64,000 nt of DNA from Syngnathus acus (lineage: Eukaryota; Chordata; Actinopteri; Syngnathiformes; Syngnathidae). The DNA lies in the NCBI RefSeq assembly GCF_901709675.1, contig NC_051088.1, positions 11,635,693 through 11,699,692 on the forward strand. The letters run 5' to 3'. The notes under the pieces were generated by a model, which was not told where the DNA came from, searched no databases, and saw nothing but the letters and a program-made list of their open reading frames with translations. Made by a program: the position numbers and the translations under genes. This document shows positions 40,457-51,779 of this stretch, in pieces. The number at the start of each line of letters is the position of its first letter. The first letter of the stretch is position 1.

Positions 40457-41681
40457 CTCCACAAAATTTCACCAGGATCCTGATGGAGACGGAATACTCT
40501 TGAGGAAGCGTCTATTCAAGGATGCTCAGCGGCTCCAGACGTCCTGAATGATGGGAAGGAGCCAAAAAGAATAGAGCAACTCCAAGAGACAGTCACACTG
40601 ACTACTGCAGCTGAGCCCCCCACCCCCAGCCCCTTTCACCCCACTTCGGCCACTTGCTGCAGACTTACTCAACTATGAAATGTTTCAAGCAGAATGCTCC
40701 GAGGGTCTGACACATGGGTTCAGATCTGACAGCAAATAAACCCATTAGTGAGATTTTTCACGCTTTCTGCTCTGTTGGGGGGTGAGCTGAAAGATGGGAG
40801 GTAGGGGGCAAGGGAGTGTACGGGAAGAAGCAGCGGCAGCAGCAGAGAGGAGGGGTGTCAAAAACTTGAGGCTTTGCAGCGGCTGCTTCTTCTCACTCTC
40901 ACTGTGCAGTGGATCCGGCAAAGTGATGCTGTAATGGCTAAAAGTCGAAGGTCAGCCAAAGACGGTGGGGGGGGGGTTGTGAAAAAGATGTTGCTGCTGT
41001 CCACTCATGGGACAATTGGACACAATAGTGGGAGGTCCAGTCTTCCGAATCTCTTCCCAGTAGTTCCTTTTGAATATTCCTTAATCCTATCACAGGGTCG
41101 AGCTGTGATCTTTTTACCGCATGACACTCAGGTGCCGGGGTGGTTCCCTGAAGGTCGTCTCCCCCCAGCAAACTCACATCTGTTTGACATCAGACGCCAG
41201 GAATGAGTTTTGTTGTTGCTCTCTGTATATCCATGTTCTCCCCTGTTCACTTTCTGAGTGTTCACAAGGGAGCACGGTGGAGTTTATATCATGAGCTATC
41301 CTCCCACCCCTCTCCTTCTGCACTGTTGGCAAACACACAAGCTGGCCCAGGTCTGTTTTGTCTCACCTGAAGCACAAGAGCTTCTTTGGCAACAAATTAT
41401 TTATGCATGAAAATTGTTCAGACATCTCCAAAACACTACGCTGAGATCCAAGTTGCCTTGAGCACTTTCATCAATCTTATTTTTAATAAATCTACCCGAG
41501 AGAAATAATGTGGTGCTAAATAGCAATTTGGCAATTAAAAAATGCAAACCTTTACTGAGGTGGAGTTAATCTGGTATTTACTGCCTTCAGTGCGAATCTG
41601 CGTACAATAAAACTGTATCTTTGAAAACCTGTTAAAATACACGATTTAGATTTTAGTATCTAGTTATATATTTTAGTATTG

Positions 41682-41697
41682 TGCCATCTAGCGGCAG
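41682..41697 (-). promoter_or_regulatory. Candidate CTCF site
   Basis: The minus strand reads CTGCCGCTAGATGGCAC, a known variant form of the CTCF core, located between the two divergent genes. Confidence 0.4.
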
Positions 41698-42124
41698 AAA
41701 GGTGAAGTAGCGCTGTGGCCATAGAAATGTACATGAAAACCACCAGAAGCATGAAATTCTACGTAACGGCGGCGCCATATTCTATGTGACAAAGTGATGT
41801 CATAATTGCATACATTTCCCTATATTCCGCAGTTAGTCTAGATTATTTTTGCACGTTTCCCAAAGGTAGAACACGAAAATACATCGATGTAGTTTTAATC
41901 TTGTTCTCAGCTGTAATTGTTAATATTTTTTGAAATTTCAGGAGAGCACTGGGGCGGAGCTGTTTCCATTTCTGGAAGTTTGCTTAGTGCTGTGCCATGA
42001 AATTCTTCCTACTAAAATATTAATATGTGCTTAAGCCTCAAAGATTGGGAAACAAGTGCAAGTCCCACTTCCAAAAAAAAAGGTCTCACTTCCTGTCGTC
42101 AGTTCCTTCGTAGCTCGTCATCAG

Positions 42125-42391
42125 GACGTCATAACAAACAGCGAGCACTTTGCCAGATCGTGTGACGTGTATTTTATGAGTGAACGAGAACTTTCCCGAC
42201 AATTTTTGGGGTCACTTTCGTTATCGAGCGGAGAGACATCCCACATTGGACGACGAATCGTGAAAGCCACGTCTACAGGAAGCGACGTTCATCTTTGCTA
42301 GCCCCGCTGTGGGGAGAAACGCGCAGAACTGGTTTACTTTGCACCGCCTCGGGTCACCGCTCGCTTGCCTACCACCTCCCTACGACGTCAT
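42125..42391 (+). promoter_or_regulatory. CRE/ATF-type motifs upstream of sdf4
   Basis: Two GACGTCAT sites (42125-42132, 42384-42391) and one TGACGTGT (42163-42170) within 270 bp. The latter resembles the ATF6/XBP1 core TGACGTG. This would suit a secretory-pathway protein, but no intact CCAAT-N9-CCACG element was seen. Confidence 0.35.
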
Positions 42392-42801
42392 CGTTGACAG
42401 AGGTGCCTTTATAAAGGTTCTTCACAGGTATGTTCATAATTGAGCTGTGATCAACATTACTGCGATGCTAGCCTAGCGTTGCTACATTAGCCAGCTGTGC
42501 GTGAAGTACACACGGCGTCTTAAAGTTGTCCAGCGTGTTTGGCAACGTCCAATTTTTCTTTCTTTGATAATGTCAGAAAACTACGATCTGGTAGCCACCG
42601 TAACTTCTGAAAAATTGTAAGCAATCACCGTTCCTTATGTTCTATGCTTGTAGTTTGAGACAGGAACTACTCAGACAAAACCTAAAGGGTCAAATGACCA
42701 TTGATCAACACTTGATCTAATGCCGTAAAATGGTCTACAGACTTGTGCTCTTGAAGTCTGACATGTATTCTGAAATGGTTCTTGCCTCTCCACAGCAAAT
42801 C

Positions 42802-45032
42802 ATGGCAGTTCAAAGAAGCCAAAACATTCTGGCCGTGTCGCTGTCCTTATGGATCTTACTGCTGGACACTAATGTCAGGGCTCGGCCGGCTAACATGTCC
42901 GCCCCGAAAGACAAGAGCTTAGCCAATAAGGACGACAATGAGATTCTTCCGCCAGACCACCTGAATGGCATGAAGATGGAGCTGGACGGCCACCTCAACA
43001 AGGACTTTCACCAGGAGGTCTTCTTGGGCAAAGACATGGAGGAGTTTGACGAGGACTCTGAGCCCAGGCGGAACAGGAAGAAGCTTATTGAAATCTTCTC
43101 TAAGTATGATCTTACCTTGAAGAAGACAAAGTGCAGAAAATGCTGAATGTTAAATACTGAGTTAGATTTTGCATTTCATAAAACAAAAAAAGGCTTACAT
43201 GATACAATGTCGAGACACTTGAGATTAGATGTACATACCGAAAGTTCAAATGTTTCTGTTTAACGCCTCTCTCCCAGAGTGGATTTCAACAAGGACCACA
43301 GTGTGAGTGCCAAGGAAATGCAGCGCTGGATTATGGAGAAGACAGAGGAACATTTTCAAGAGGCCATGAAAGAGAATAAGAACAGCTTCCATGCCGTCGA
43401 TCCAGACGGCGACGGTAGGTCTGTGTGGATTTAGAAACAAGTCAGCATTTGAGTTTGACAATTTAGGTCAGAACCTTTGGTCACAAAAACAAGTACTGGA
43501 TGAATTTGATTCTTTCTAACATTGAATACTTACATTATAATTTGCAGATTATTTAGCCCAGTTCAAGTCATTTCATGATGACATAATTTTGTCCCCTTGT
43601 TGTCTGTACAGGTCACGTGACATGGGATGAATACAGAATCAGGTTTCTTACCAGCAAAGGTTTTACTGAAAAGGAACTTGCAGAGAAAATCAAGAATAAT
43701 GAAGACCTTAAACTGGATGAAGAAAGTAAGCAGAGAACTCCATGGAATATTTCCTGCATTTGTGTTCCTTGCTTATAAATTTGTGTGAAAAGAACATACT
43801 ATGAGAAAAAAGTTGATTAATACATAAGCTGATTACAAGAAAAAAAGGCAAGGCAGCTTTGTTTATATAGCTTGTAACTCCTCACCATTAACCTACCTAA
43901 GTAAATCAGCAAATCTGCAGATTCCAAACTGCACGCAAGAAGTCGTCCACTGTACATGTTAACGTAGTGTTGTCATCTTCAGAAGTTATCAATCACATCA
44001 TTAGTGAAATCTTTCTTCATGGTACTGCTTTCAGCTCAGGACGTTCTGGAGAGCCTGAAGGACCGCTGGTTTCAAGCTGACAACCCACCAGCAGACCAGC
44101 TGCTCAATGAGCAGGAGTTCCTTTCCTTCCTGCACCCGGAGCACAGCAGAGGCATGCTCAAATACATGGTCAAGGAGATCATGCGAGACTTAGGTGCCGT
44201 CTCATTTCTAGTCTGCATTGCAGGCCTCGTGTCGTTTGATGGTCATTTGATGGCCTCTAAAAGTTTTTTTTTTTTGCATTGGACAGCAGTGACAATCTGT
44301 TGGTGGCATAAACATGTGTTTAAATATAAATGTATCCTTTTCCTTTCCAGTTTTGAATCCAAATGCGAACCGGATGTTTTGTGCTTGTTTTGCAGACCAG
44401 GACGGCGACCAGAAGCTGACAGTGTCGGAGTTCATCTCTCTCCCTGTGGGTACTGTGGAGAACCAGCAGGGCCAGGAAATGGATGACGACTGGGTCCGCG
44501 AGCGGAGGAAAGAGTTTGAGGACGTTATGGACTCGGACCACAACGGCATCGTCACCATGGAAGAACTGGAGGTGGCCGATTCTTCTGTTGCTATTTGCTG
44601 AACGACCCCCTGGCCCTGCCAAGCACACAGATTTTGGGAATAAGTAATCATAATTGCATGTCAATCTTGATTTAAGATCAGTTTAGTAACGCCCTCGTAG
44701 ACTGAAAACCGACATGTACCCAGAAAGTAAAAATCTTCACCTTTTGCTAATATGAAATGATTGAGTACAAAGAAATGTCCAAATGTTTTTTTTTTTCCTC
44801 AGGGTTGGAAGCTAACATCCAAAGCTTAAATTTGTGGTGCTTTTCTGTTTGACAGGAGTACATGGACCCAATGAATGAGCACAACGCTCTGAACGAGGCC
44901 AAACAGATGATCGCGGTGGCCGACGAGAACCAGAACCACAATCTGGAGCTGGAAGAGATTCTTAAGTACAGCGAGTACTTCACTGGCAGCAAACTGATGG
45001 ACTATGCCAGGAACGTCCACGAGGAGTTCTGA
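42802..45032 (+). CDS. sdf4: Stromal cell-derived factor 4 / Cab45, complete (354 aa)
   Basis: Golgi-lumen Ca2+-binding protein of the CREC family; Cab45 sorts secretory cargo at the trans-Golgi. Coding exons: 42802-43103 (acceptor before 42796), 43278-43414, 43612-43725, 44035-44193, 44396-44571, 44856-45032; all phases agree, 1065 nt, 354 aa against 362 in human. The start ATG at 42802 opens a signal peptide ([17 protein letters not shown]). [12 protein letters not shown]-like sequence appears as [14 protein letters not shown]-hand loops: [48 protein letters not shown] and [12 protein letters not shown]. The protein ends HEEF, as in Cab45. A poly(A) signal AATAAA is at 45303-45308. The neighbouring c1qtnf12 matches the human 1p36.33 order. 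Confidence 0.95.
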
Positions 45033-45956
45033 AGACGCCATGTTTTTTTTTTTTAATGTCGACTCGAGTTGGCTAGTCTCGTTGGGGTGCGGACTACGTT
45101 CAGGCAAAGCGGCTGTACTCTTGAATGTGTCGCACCATGTTCACAATTGATGAGTGCGCATTTGCAATATGTGCATATGACATGTATCCCTGGATAGGAC
45201 TGAAAGAGCAGTTTGTGAGTGTACAGTGTAAATATTCAATATCACTCGCATGCAGCAAATTTATCTTGCTCATTAAAGTGGTGTTCACGTAATAGTTCAT
45301 TAAATAAAAGACAAGTAATGTAACAGATTAATATATGATCACAAATGCTCAGGTGTCAGCAAAACTCTAGCGCTTATTTAGGTCAGCTGATATTCTTGCC
45401 CAAATATATATTTATATGAGCACCACTGTGTCACATAGGCTCATTTTGGAATTATGTTTTTTTCTTTAGCAGGTTTTAAAGTGTACATAAATGTGGTCCA
45501 GAAGTCTGTAGTTCTATTCCCTGTAGTGTTGGAACGCTGCTCAGTGATGTGTAAGAAAAAGGGCAACATTGTGTCACACCTGTTGCAGAGGCACTGCGAA
45601 ATAAATATTTCCTTACCAAATGATCATTTTTGGGTGGTGTAAAATTACTTCCTTGCATAACACAATAGAAAAGTGCTTTTTTTTTTTTTTCATTTGACCA
45701 TAACAGCACCTTGCTGGGAGTCTTAATTTTTAGAATCAGTGTCCATTATGGCCAGATGTCTAGTTATCTAGTCATCAGTCACCTTTTGTTTAGACCGCAT
45801 AGTAAAAAGTTCACCCCTAAAAAGTCAGGCCCTATGTAAACAGTACGCAGCTCCAAGAGGCTCACTGGTGGGGGAATGTACTGTGTGGCAATCTAATGTA
45901 ACCGTGGTCTTCGATACAAAGCTCAGTGACATCATAGAGTGCCCTGGTCCTGTTGT

Positions 45957-45966
45957 CATATAAAGA
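45957..45966 (+). promoter_or_regulatory. TATA-box promoter of the 163-aa gene
   Basis: CATATAAAG lies about 90 bp before the ATG at 46050, which would put transcription start near 45990. A TGACATCAT (CRE/AP-1-like) sits 30 bp upstream at 45927-45935. Confidence 0.5.
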
Positions 45967-46049
45967 CGGACTGAAGCTGCTCAGCTGGCTGCTCTGCGAT
46001 CAACAATCAGGCAACAAGCTGCAGCGTCAGTCCGTCTCAAGCTTTCACC

Positions 46050-46541
46050 ATGCAGGAGCAGCAGGCGATGGCGGATTCCCAAGAAGTTCTTGCCAGGCAA
46101 GAACACACCATGTCACCTCATCAGGAGAAACTGGCAAGAAACATTGTGAGCACGCTGATAATGACACTCGTCCAGCGCAAAGTCAGGAAGTCGACTGAAG
46201 AATATGACTTACAGCTGATAATCGAATGGGTCTACCATAAGGTTCTGAAGGAGGTCGACCTGGAGCCTCTGGCTGCTCTGAACATGGCCGCCTACAATAA
46301 ATTTGTCAAGCTCATGATCGAGGACCTCTCTGATCAGTATGATTCGCAAAAGAAGCTGCTGGAGGCGCTAATCTCAGACAAGCCATCATTTGATGATGTT
46401 GTGTCAAAGCACTTGACAAAAAATCTCAAAACTTATAACCTGATCATGGAGATGAGCCCGATGAAAAGGTTCTTCACAGCTTTGAGCAGAGCTTTACTCA
46501 GGTCGACCACTCCACCACTCGGACTGCAAACGGTCCTCTAA
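46050..46541 (+). CDS. Orphan family protein, short form (163 aa)
   Basis: I do not recognise this protein. It is a single open exon from ATG 46050 to the TAA at 46539-46541, preceded by a TATA-like box and followed by an ATTAAA poly(A) signal at 46613-46618, so it looks like a compact real gene. It is rich in Leu, Lys and Glu and predicted helical by eye. Residues from about 28 on align with the last ~150 residues of the 634-aa protein downstream (LARNIVSTLIMTLVQRKVRK with LALNLVSVLIMTLVKQFPKK; AAYNKFVKLMIEDL with VTYSKFVKLVVKDL; VVSKHLTKNLK with AVLKHLLNNLK). No signal peptide, membrane segment or catalytic motif is seen. Either a tandem duplicate of the C-terminal domain or a shortened paralogue. 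Confidence 0.7.
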   Translation: MQEQQAMADSQEVLARQEHTMSPHQEKLARNIVSTLIMTLVQRKVRKSTEEYDLQLIIEWVYHKVLKEVDLEPLAALNMAAYNKFVKLMIEDLSDQYDSQKKLLEALISDKPSFDDVVSKHLTKNLKTYNLIMEMSPMKRFFTALSRALLRSTTPPLGLQTVL

Positions 46542-47492
46542 ATGTTTCAGCCTTGGAAAGTTTCATCTACCTTCTGTGGACACCTAACAAATGTTTTTGA
46601 ACGACAGTACTAATTAAATTCTGTTATCTGTGAATCACTTAGGCTTTTCTCAGTATTTGGATCACCCGATACCGCACCTGCAAAAGGGGCATAAAACTTT
46701 TAAGGCACCCCCACATTGTCAAATTGATTAGGAGTTATCAAAAACGGCTGGGGAACTTGTTGGCTTCGCACACCGCTGCCTTGTGTTTAATGGGACGGTA
46801 AATACAAGAATAGAATCACTGGCGTCGTACGAAACCATCACTTCAGAAGATAAAAACCAAATTGTCATGTTTGTTCAATCGTTAACGCTGCATCATCAAA
46901 CACAGCAAGACATTTTTAACACTTAAGATGGATTATGGAAAAACAGAACACGTGAACTGAGCAATAGATTCATAAAAAAAAAATTACAGGCTGAGGTTTG
47001 CCTGACACCAGCATAAAGGTACTGTGAAACTACTGTCAGATAGACAACTTTTGGAAAAGTATAACTACTGCAAGCAATACAAGGATTTGATTGTATCCCG
47101 AAAAGAGAATGTGGAATACCTGACTCACATTGCCAACAATGGAAAATAATCAGTCATTTGGAGACCAAAATCATGTTTCTGAAAAAAAGAGCAAAAACCC
47201 AGAATTAATAGGAGGGAGGGTAGTGCAAATGTCAGAAATAAATGCTTACTTGCAGAAATAAATGCTTACGCTCTTTTTGCTACTACAGAAAGTAGTTATT
47301 TATATGATCAGAGTCTACCTTTCAAGATCAAATGATGTCATCACTCTCATGTAAGGGGGCTATATCACATCACAAAGAAAATGATTGAAATCCACCTTTG
47401 TCATAAGAGTCAGACAAAATTGCTTAGTAGCATCAATCAAGTCACATTGTTAACAATCTGGAATTCAACGTGGGACGCACTGGACAAGAAAC

Positions 47493-49397
47493 ATGGAATC
47501 AGACTTTGCAGTGGATCCGGATAGGATCCTGCCGATTGTGTCCAAACATTTTGACAACATCTCACCAGCCCAGTGGTGCCTGCTCTCGGAAGGGCATTTT
47601 GACTCCAATACGGGAGCCACGTTGGCGGAAATGTGCACAGAGATGACCCGAAAGGTCGCCACAGATACCTTGAGACTCATCATACCAGAGTTCATCCAGC
47701 GCGTCGGTAAAGCCACAGTTGAGGATTTGACTCACGTCTCGCAGGGCGCAACCAACAGCGCATTTGCTTCAGCGCTGGGCACCCCGTTACAGCAGTGCAA
47801 CTCCGCCAGCAAGTTGGACTCACTGTTAACAGATGAGGTTTCTGAAAGGGTGAATCGCACTTTGACATCAGCTACAGAAACAGACACTCGAGAGATCGTG
47901 CCGCTCATGTACATCCCCGGCACTTTTACCAATCTCAATGTGCTTTACCAGATGGTACGTCTCGCTTGCAGTGCGTTGCGGACTTATCTATGTCACGTTG
48001 AGTCAAAAACCCGGTGTTTCGGAGCGTGCTGGCCTCAGCCGTCGAGCTCCAAGAACCTTGAACAAACCCAGTTGATAGAGGTTGAGAAACAGCAGAGTCT
48101 GGAGTCATCCTGCAACTCAAAATCAAATATCAGTGCTGATGAGACAACCGAAGCGGTGACTAAAATCCTCCGCAAATGGTCAGATAGCAGTAACACTGGA
48201 TCTGAAGATTCACAACTTGAAACCTCTGCAGATGTTCAAGGCGCAGCGTCTGACATTGTCACAAAGATTGTTGGCGATCTTCACTACACCTCAGATACGG
48301 ACATTAACGGCAGCAGCCCAGTAAGACCTCATTTCGATCTGAGGTTGATTGAGAAGCCGTTGACCAACTTTTTTTCTTCACATGCACAAACGATCTCGCG
48401 CAAACAAAAGTTTGTCGAGTTCTCAAGAAACAGGTTTGACAAAATGATGGCTGACGTGATCCAGCAAGGTCTGTGGAAAGAATCCGAGTACTTGGTGGCT
48501 TTCCCCAGCGCCTCTGCTGATTTCTGCGATCCCCAGGTGTCCCGACCTGCCTCCAACCCTCCTCCTTTCAGTTTTCAGGCAATCCAGAACGATATCGAGG
48601 ACTTCTACATCAAATTTGCAACGGCAGAAACAAAAGTCTTGAAAACCCATGAAAGACTCAATGATGAGATTACAATGTTTTCGAAAAAGCTGAGGGATAA
48701 AATCTATGATCATGTCAAGGCAAACTCCGAGTTTGTAGACAAGCAAACGCACGGGCGGAGTAAATATATGCAACAGCACTTGGATGTTCTGTTTCACGTT
48801 GTGGAGGATTCCGTTGGTACGTTCTTGCAGCAGATGTTCCTTTGGATGGAGATGGAGTCCAAAAAGAAGAGAGCAAGTACAAATGCAGTGTGCGGTGCCT
48901 TAAATGATATCGACATGCTCATGTCTTCAATTATGACTCCAAGACAAGGGAAATCTTCTGAAATGCAGTCTCACACAGCCTCAGTTGTCATCACAACAGC
49001 AATCCTGGAGAAGCTAGCTCTGAATCTGGTAAGCGTGCTAATCATGACGCTAGTGAAACAGTTCCCAAAGAAAGTGAAGAAGTCGATGGGACAGTGCAAA
49101 GTGCAGATGATCATCACTAAGGTTTATCGGGAAGTTTTGAATGAAGTCAACTTGGAATCCTTTGCCACTATGGACATGGTCACCTACAGTAAATTCGTCA
49201 AGTTGGTGGTCAAGGACCTCTTCCATCAGTATCGCTCTAAGACAAAGCTCTTGGAAACGTTCGAGTCGAACTCCGATTCGTTTCGAGATGCCGTTTTGAA
49301 ACATCTCCTAAACAACCTCAAATATCACAGAGACGGCGTAGGCAGGAGCAAAATTAAAAGATTATTTTCAGTTTTATTCAACCCATCTACATATTAA
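47493..49397 (+). CDS. Orphan family protein, long form (634 aa, single exon)
   Basis: Not recognised. One uninterrupted frame of 634 codons from ATG 47493 to TAA 49395-49397, far too long for chance in this base composition. AATAAA at 50053-50058 is a likely poly(A) signal. N-terminal part (1-160): helical, with PIVSKHFDNISPAQWCLLSE, DSLLTDEVSERV and PGTFTNLNVLYQMVRL. The middle (200-350) is Ser/Asp/Thr-rich and includes two similar segments, ETTEAVTKILRKWSD and AASDIVTKIVGDL, suggesting an internal repeat. Residues 350-480 are amphipathic helices with little Pro. Residues 490-634 are the domain shared with the 163-aa gene. No signal peptide or transmembrane helix. The repeated 'xIVxKIL' helices recall large fibrous-sheath type proteins, but that is only an impression. 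A pseudogene copy lies at 39139-39750. Absence of introns could mean an old retrocopy. Confidence 0.75.
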   Translation: MESDFAVDPDRILPIVSKHFDNISPAQWCLLSEGHFDSNTGATLAEMCTEMTRKVATDTLRLIIPEFIQRVGKATVEDLTHVSQGATNSAFASALGTPLQQCNSASKLDSLLTDEVSERVNRTLTSATETDTREIVPLMYIPGTFTNLNVLYQMVRLACSALRTYLCHVESKTRCFGACWPQPSSSKNLEQTQLIEVEKQQSLESSCNSKSNISADETTEAVTKILRKWSDSSNTGSEDSQLETSADVQGAASDIVTKIVGDLHYTSDTDINGSSPVRPHFDLRLIEKPLTNFFSSHAQTISRKQKFVEFSRNRFDKMMADVIQQGLWKESEYLVAFPSASADFCDPQVSRPASNPPPFSFQAIQNDIEDFYIKFATAETKVLKTHERLNDEITMFSKKLRDKIYDHVKANSEFVDKQTHGRSKYMQQHLDVLFHVVEDSVGTFLQQMFLWMEMESKKKRASTNAVCGALNDIDMLMSSIMTPRQGKSSEMQSHTASVVITTAILEKLALNLVSVLIMTLVKQFPKKVKKSMGQCKVQMIITKVYREVLNEVNLESFATMDMVTYSKFVKLVVKDLFHQYRSKTKLLETFESNSDSFRDAVLKHLLNNLKYHRDGVGRSKIKRLFSVLFNPSTY

Positions 49398-50643
49398 CGT
49401 CTGGATGACAATGATCAGAGTTGTTTCAGTAACATTTTTTTATTAGAAACGTTTTTAACCTAAATCCAGTTCATGTTTGAACCCCTGGAAGATTTGTCCA
49501 GTACCTATAGGTACCGCAAATGCTCACCTCCCAATGGGAGTCTGTGGTCAGTGTGACCAATCCATGGTTGTTGTGCAACAGGTGTGTCATTGGCACCGGC
49601 GGATGCTCGACCATTTGCAGCAACATTGTTGTGTTTTAAACACACACAACTACAACTTCTGACTGTACATCAAGTTTAATTGAAGGACATTCCAAAGGAT
49701 CTCACTACCATGGTTACAGAGTAGCCTTATTAGAGAGTTCCTGGGTTCGAGGTCAAAGACTTGAGTTTTCCTGTTTGTATTTCTGCTGTTGTGTCAGAGC
49801 AAGTCGTCTATTCCAAAGTGCACAACGCGTTTATTCTCCGCTCATCAATGCATCGTGTAGGGATTCCACAGATTCAACTCTTTCTGTGAGTCTTCTATTC
49901 CTCCAGTATTGCTAAATGGCAACACTATAATTTCAGAGTTTTTTCAGATTGGTGATTATACAAGGTAACACTTGTAGGGTGTAGCTTTTTACCTGTTCTA
50001 TCAGATACTTTGCATGTACTTTGTACAACTCTTAGCAGCCTGTAACTATGGTAATAAAAAAATATATCACATAAGGTTCAACCTTGTGGGTTTTTTTGGC
50101 GTCTGTCTGCTGCTGATCTTTCTAGTCAGATTGGAGTGCAAGTGGTTACTGACAGTTCCCATTACATCACAGCGCCAAGATGCATGAGCAAAAGTCAAAA
50201 CGAGTTAATTGCCTACCACATGCGCATCAATAAAATAAAACCATTCGAGTGTCTTTGTGCATATGTGCATGGATTCAGCTCAAAATGATTTTTCTAAGCC
50301 CCTAACACTTTTCCAGGCCTTTGAGGTAACGTAACATACTTAGTAACCATCTGTAAACACGAGACAGAAACTTCAATTCCTCTCTCCCTCTTAATGCGCT
50401 ATAATGTCTTAAAAAACGATTTTTCTTGCCTTTTCCATTCCACTTAGGAAATTCCCTGTTGGTGATTCACCACCAGCCTATTGCGTAATGATGGTTGAAA
50501 CTGGGATATTTTGGAACGTTCTACGTACAATCAAAACACAAAGAAATGCATACCGTACCAAAGTGAGTCAAACCACAATGCTTGGTAGAAAAAGGGACGT
50601 GTCCTAGAGTAGAGCAAGGAGAACAACAGGCCCCATGTGAAGC
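49398..50643. other. 3'UTR of the 634-aa gene and spacer to IL-17
   Basis: The left 660 bp is probably 3'UTR ending after AATAAA (50053-50058). The right part would hold the IL-17 3'UTR on the minus strand. No further gene seen. Confidence 0.5.
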
Positions 50644-51779
50644 TCATTCCTGTTGCGCGGTAACACAAGTGCATCCCACGGCCAGCTCGTAAGGACATTT
50701 GCACCAGACATCATGTGGCTTGTTGCGTATTCTCTTGTAGACCGGAATCTGGATGTAGATGGGCTTGGCAACCATGTGCGCCACAGTGCAATTCTTGCAG
50801 ACGGCATGCTCGATGATCTCAGGCTCCCTACCTTCACTAAAATTCCACCTGTAATGAAATAGAACTTTATGAGGACAGGTTTTTAGACCCCAGAGCAACT
50901 TCCAGAAAACTGTTGATGGGTTGTAATAACTCCAACTCACGTCAGTTCCCAGGGAGCAACTGAAGATCCTCCCAAATCCGACACGTGTTGGAAGTGCGTG
51001 CGCTGAAATTTTGGTGAAGAAGTGCACTTATGTGGACACAGAGGTTTGCTGCACACTGTCCCCAGTAAGACCAGTAAGAGCTGGAAACCCTAATAAAGAA
51101 AACAGAAATAAAAGCCCAAGAGTTGTCAGTATGATCTCACAGCTATGAGTGTTAGCATTCAAATGTACGCAAAACGACAATAGTGGAGATAAGCTTGCAT
51201 TTCTCCTGCCCAGTGTCCAGTTTTCAAAACTCCCTTTGCACTCGGACGGCTCGGAGCCCAACAACGAAGTAACAACAAAGGCACTGATGCACTGCCTGAT
51301 TGTTTAATAGTTTAATTTAATGCTCTGGCTAAATAATTCCATATATGCGCAAGCACTTCTGAGCGTTGCTTTCGAAGCATGTTAATAGAGATCTTGTAGT
51401 GGCAGCTTTGGCTAAAAACAAAACAGCCCCTTACTCCAAACATAATGCTGACAATGTTTGCTTGTTATCAATATTTGCCTATAGTTGGCAAAGGCCAGTG
51501 GATGCATGTTGCCCTTCCGCATTTCTTGCCATCCCGCCACTAAGAGCACTTTGCAAGATGTATTTTCCAAATACTCCTTACATGTTTGAAGGGTGTTGAA
51601 CCCAAAGTAAACCACCCACGAAAAGGAATGTTCAGGATGAACCTAAAATGCACAATAAACTTTCCAGGTGAACATAATTTAACTCTCTTTAAACCTGAAT
51701 GTACATTTTAATGTTGTAGTTCTTTTTAGAGTAGGAAAAGGAAACGTTCTGTACTCACCAGAATTTTGCTGACAGTCAT
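50644..51779 (-). CDS. IL-17 family cytokine, A/F-like (124 aa)
   Basis: Small secreted cystine-knot cytokine. Exons on the minus strand: 51779-51759 (MTVSKIL), 51089-50941, 50848-50644 (TGA); phases agree, 375 nt. Residues 1-20 are a signal peptide. The mature part has APWELTWNFSEGREPEIIEH (IL-17 family SPW...R.P..I pattern), the pair C74/C77, IPVY, C106/C108 and the family hallmark VGCTCV (C116/C118). Possible N-glycosylation sites are NFS (59) and NCT (76). The spacing REPEIIEHAVCKNC resembles IL-17A RYPEVIWEARCRHLGC. Oddity: only about four residues separate CP from VGCTCV, where IL-17A has about eleven, so a beta-hairpin is shortened. The minus strand has TATA-like GTATAAAAAC near 51860-51869. 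The precise fish paralogue (A/F1-3, N) cannot be told from here. Confidence 0.75.

Larger units (their letters stand above)
40457..42795. other. Divergent promoter region of c1qtnf12 and sdf4
   Basis: Head-to-head spacer of about 2.3 kb. The right end probably includes an untranslated first exon of sdf4 ending with donor CACAG|GTATGT at 42427. GACGTCAT motifs lie at 42125-42132 and 42384-42391, and TGACGTGT at 42163-42170. A CTCF-like motif is at 41682-41697. No coding sequence recognised. Confidence 0.5.

Noticed and set aside
42409-42416. TTATAAAG as the sdf4 TATA box
   Set aside because: It is only about 12-19 bp before the presumed exon 1 donor at 42427, too close to drive that exon.
43848-43885. 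GGCAAGGCAGCTTTGTTTAT, resembling a common fish repeat end
   Set aside because: Too short to call an element.
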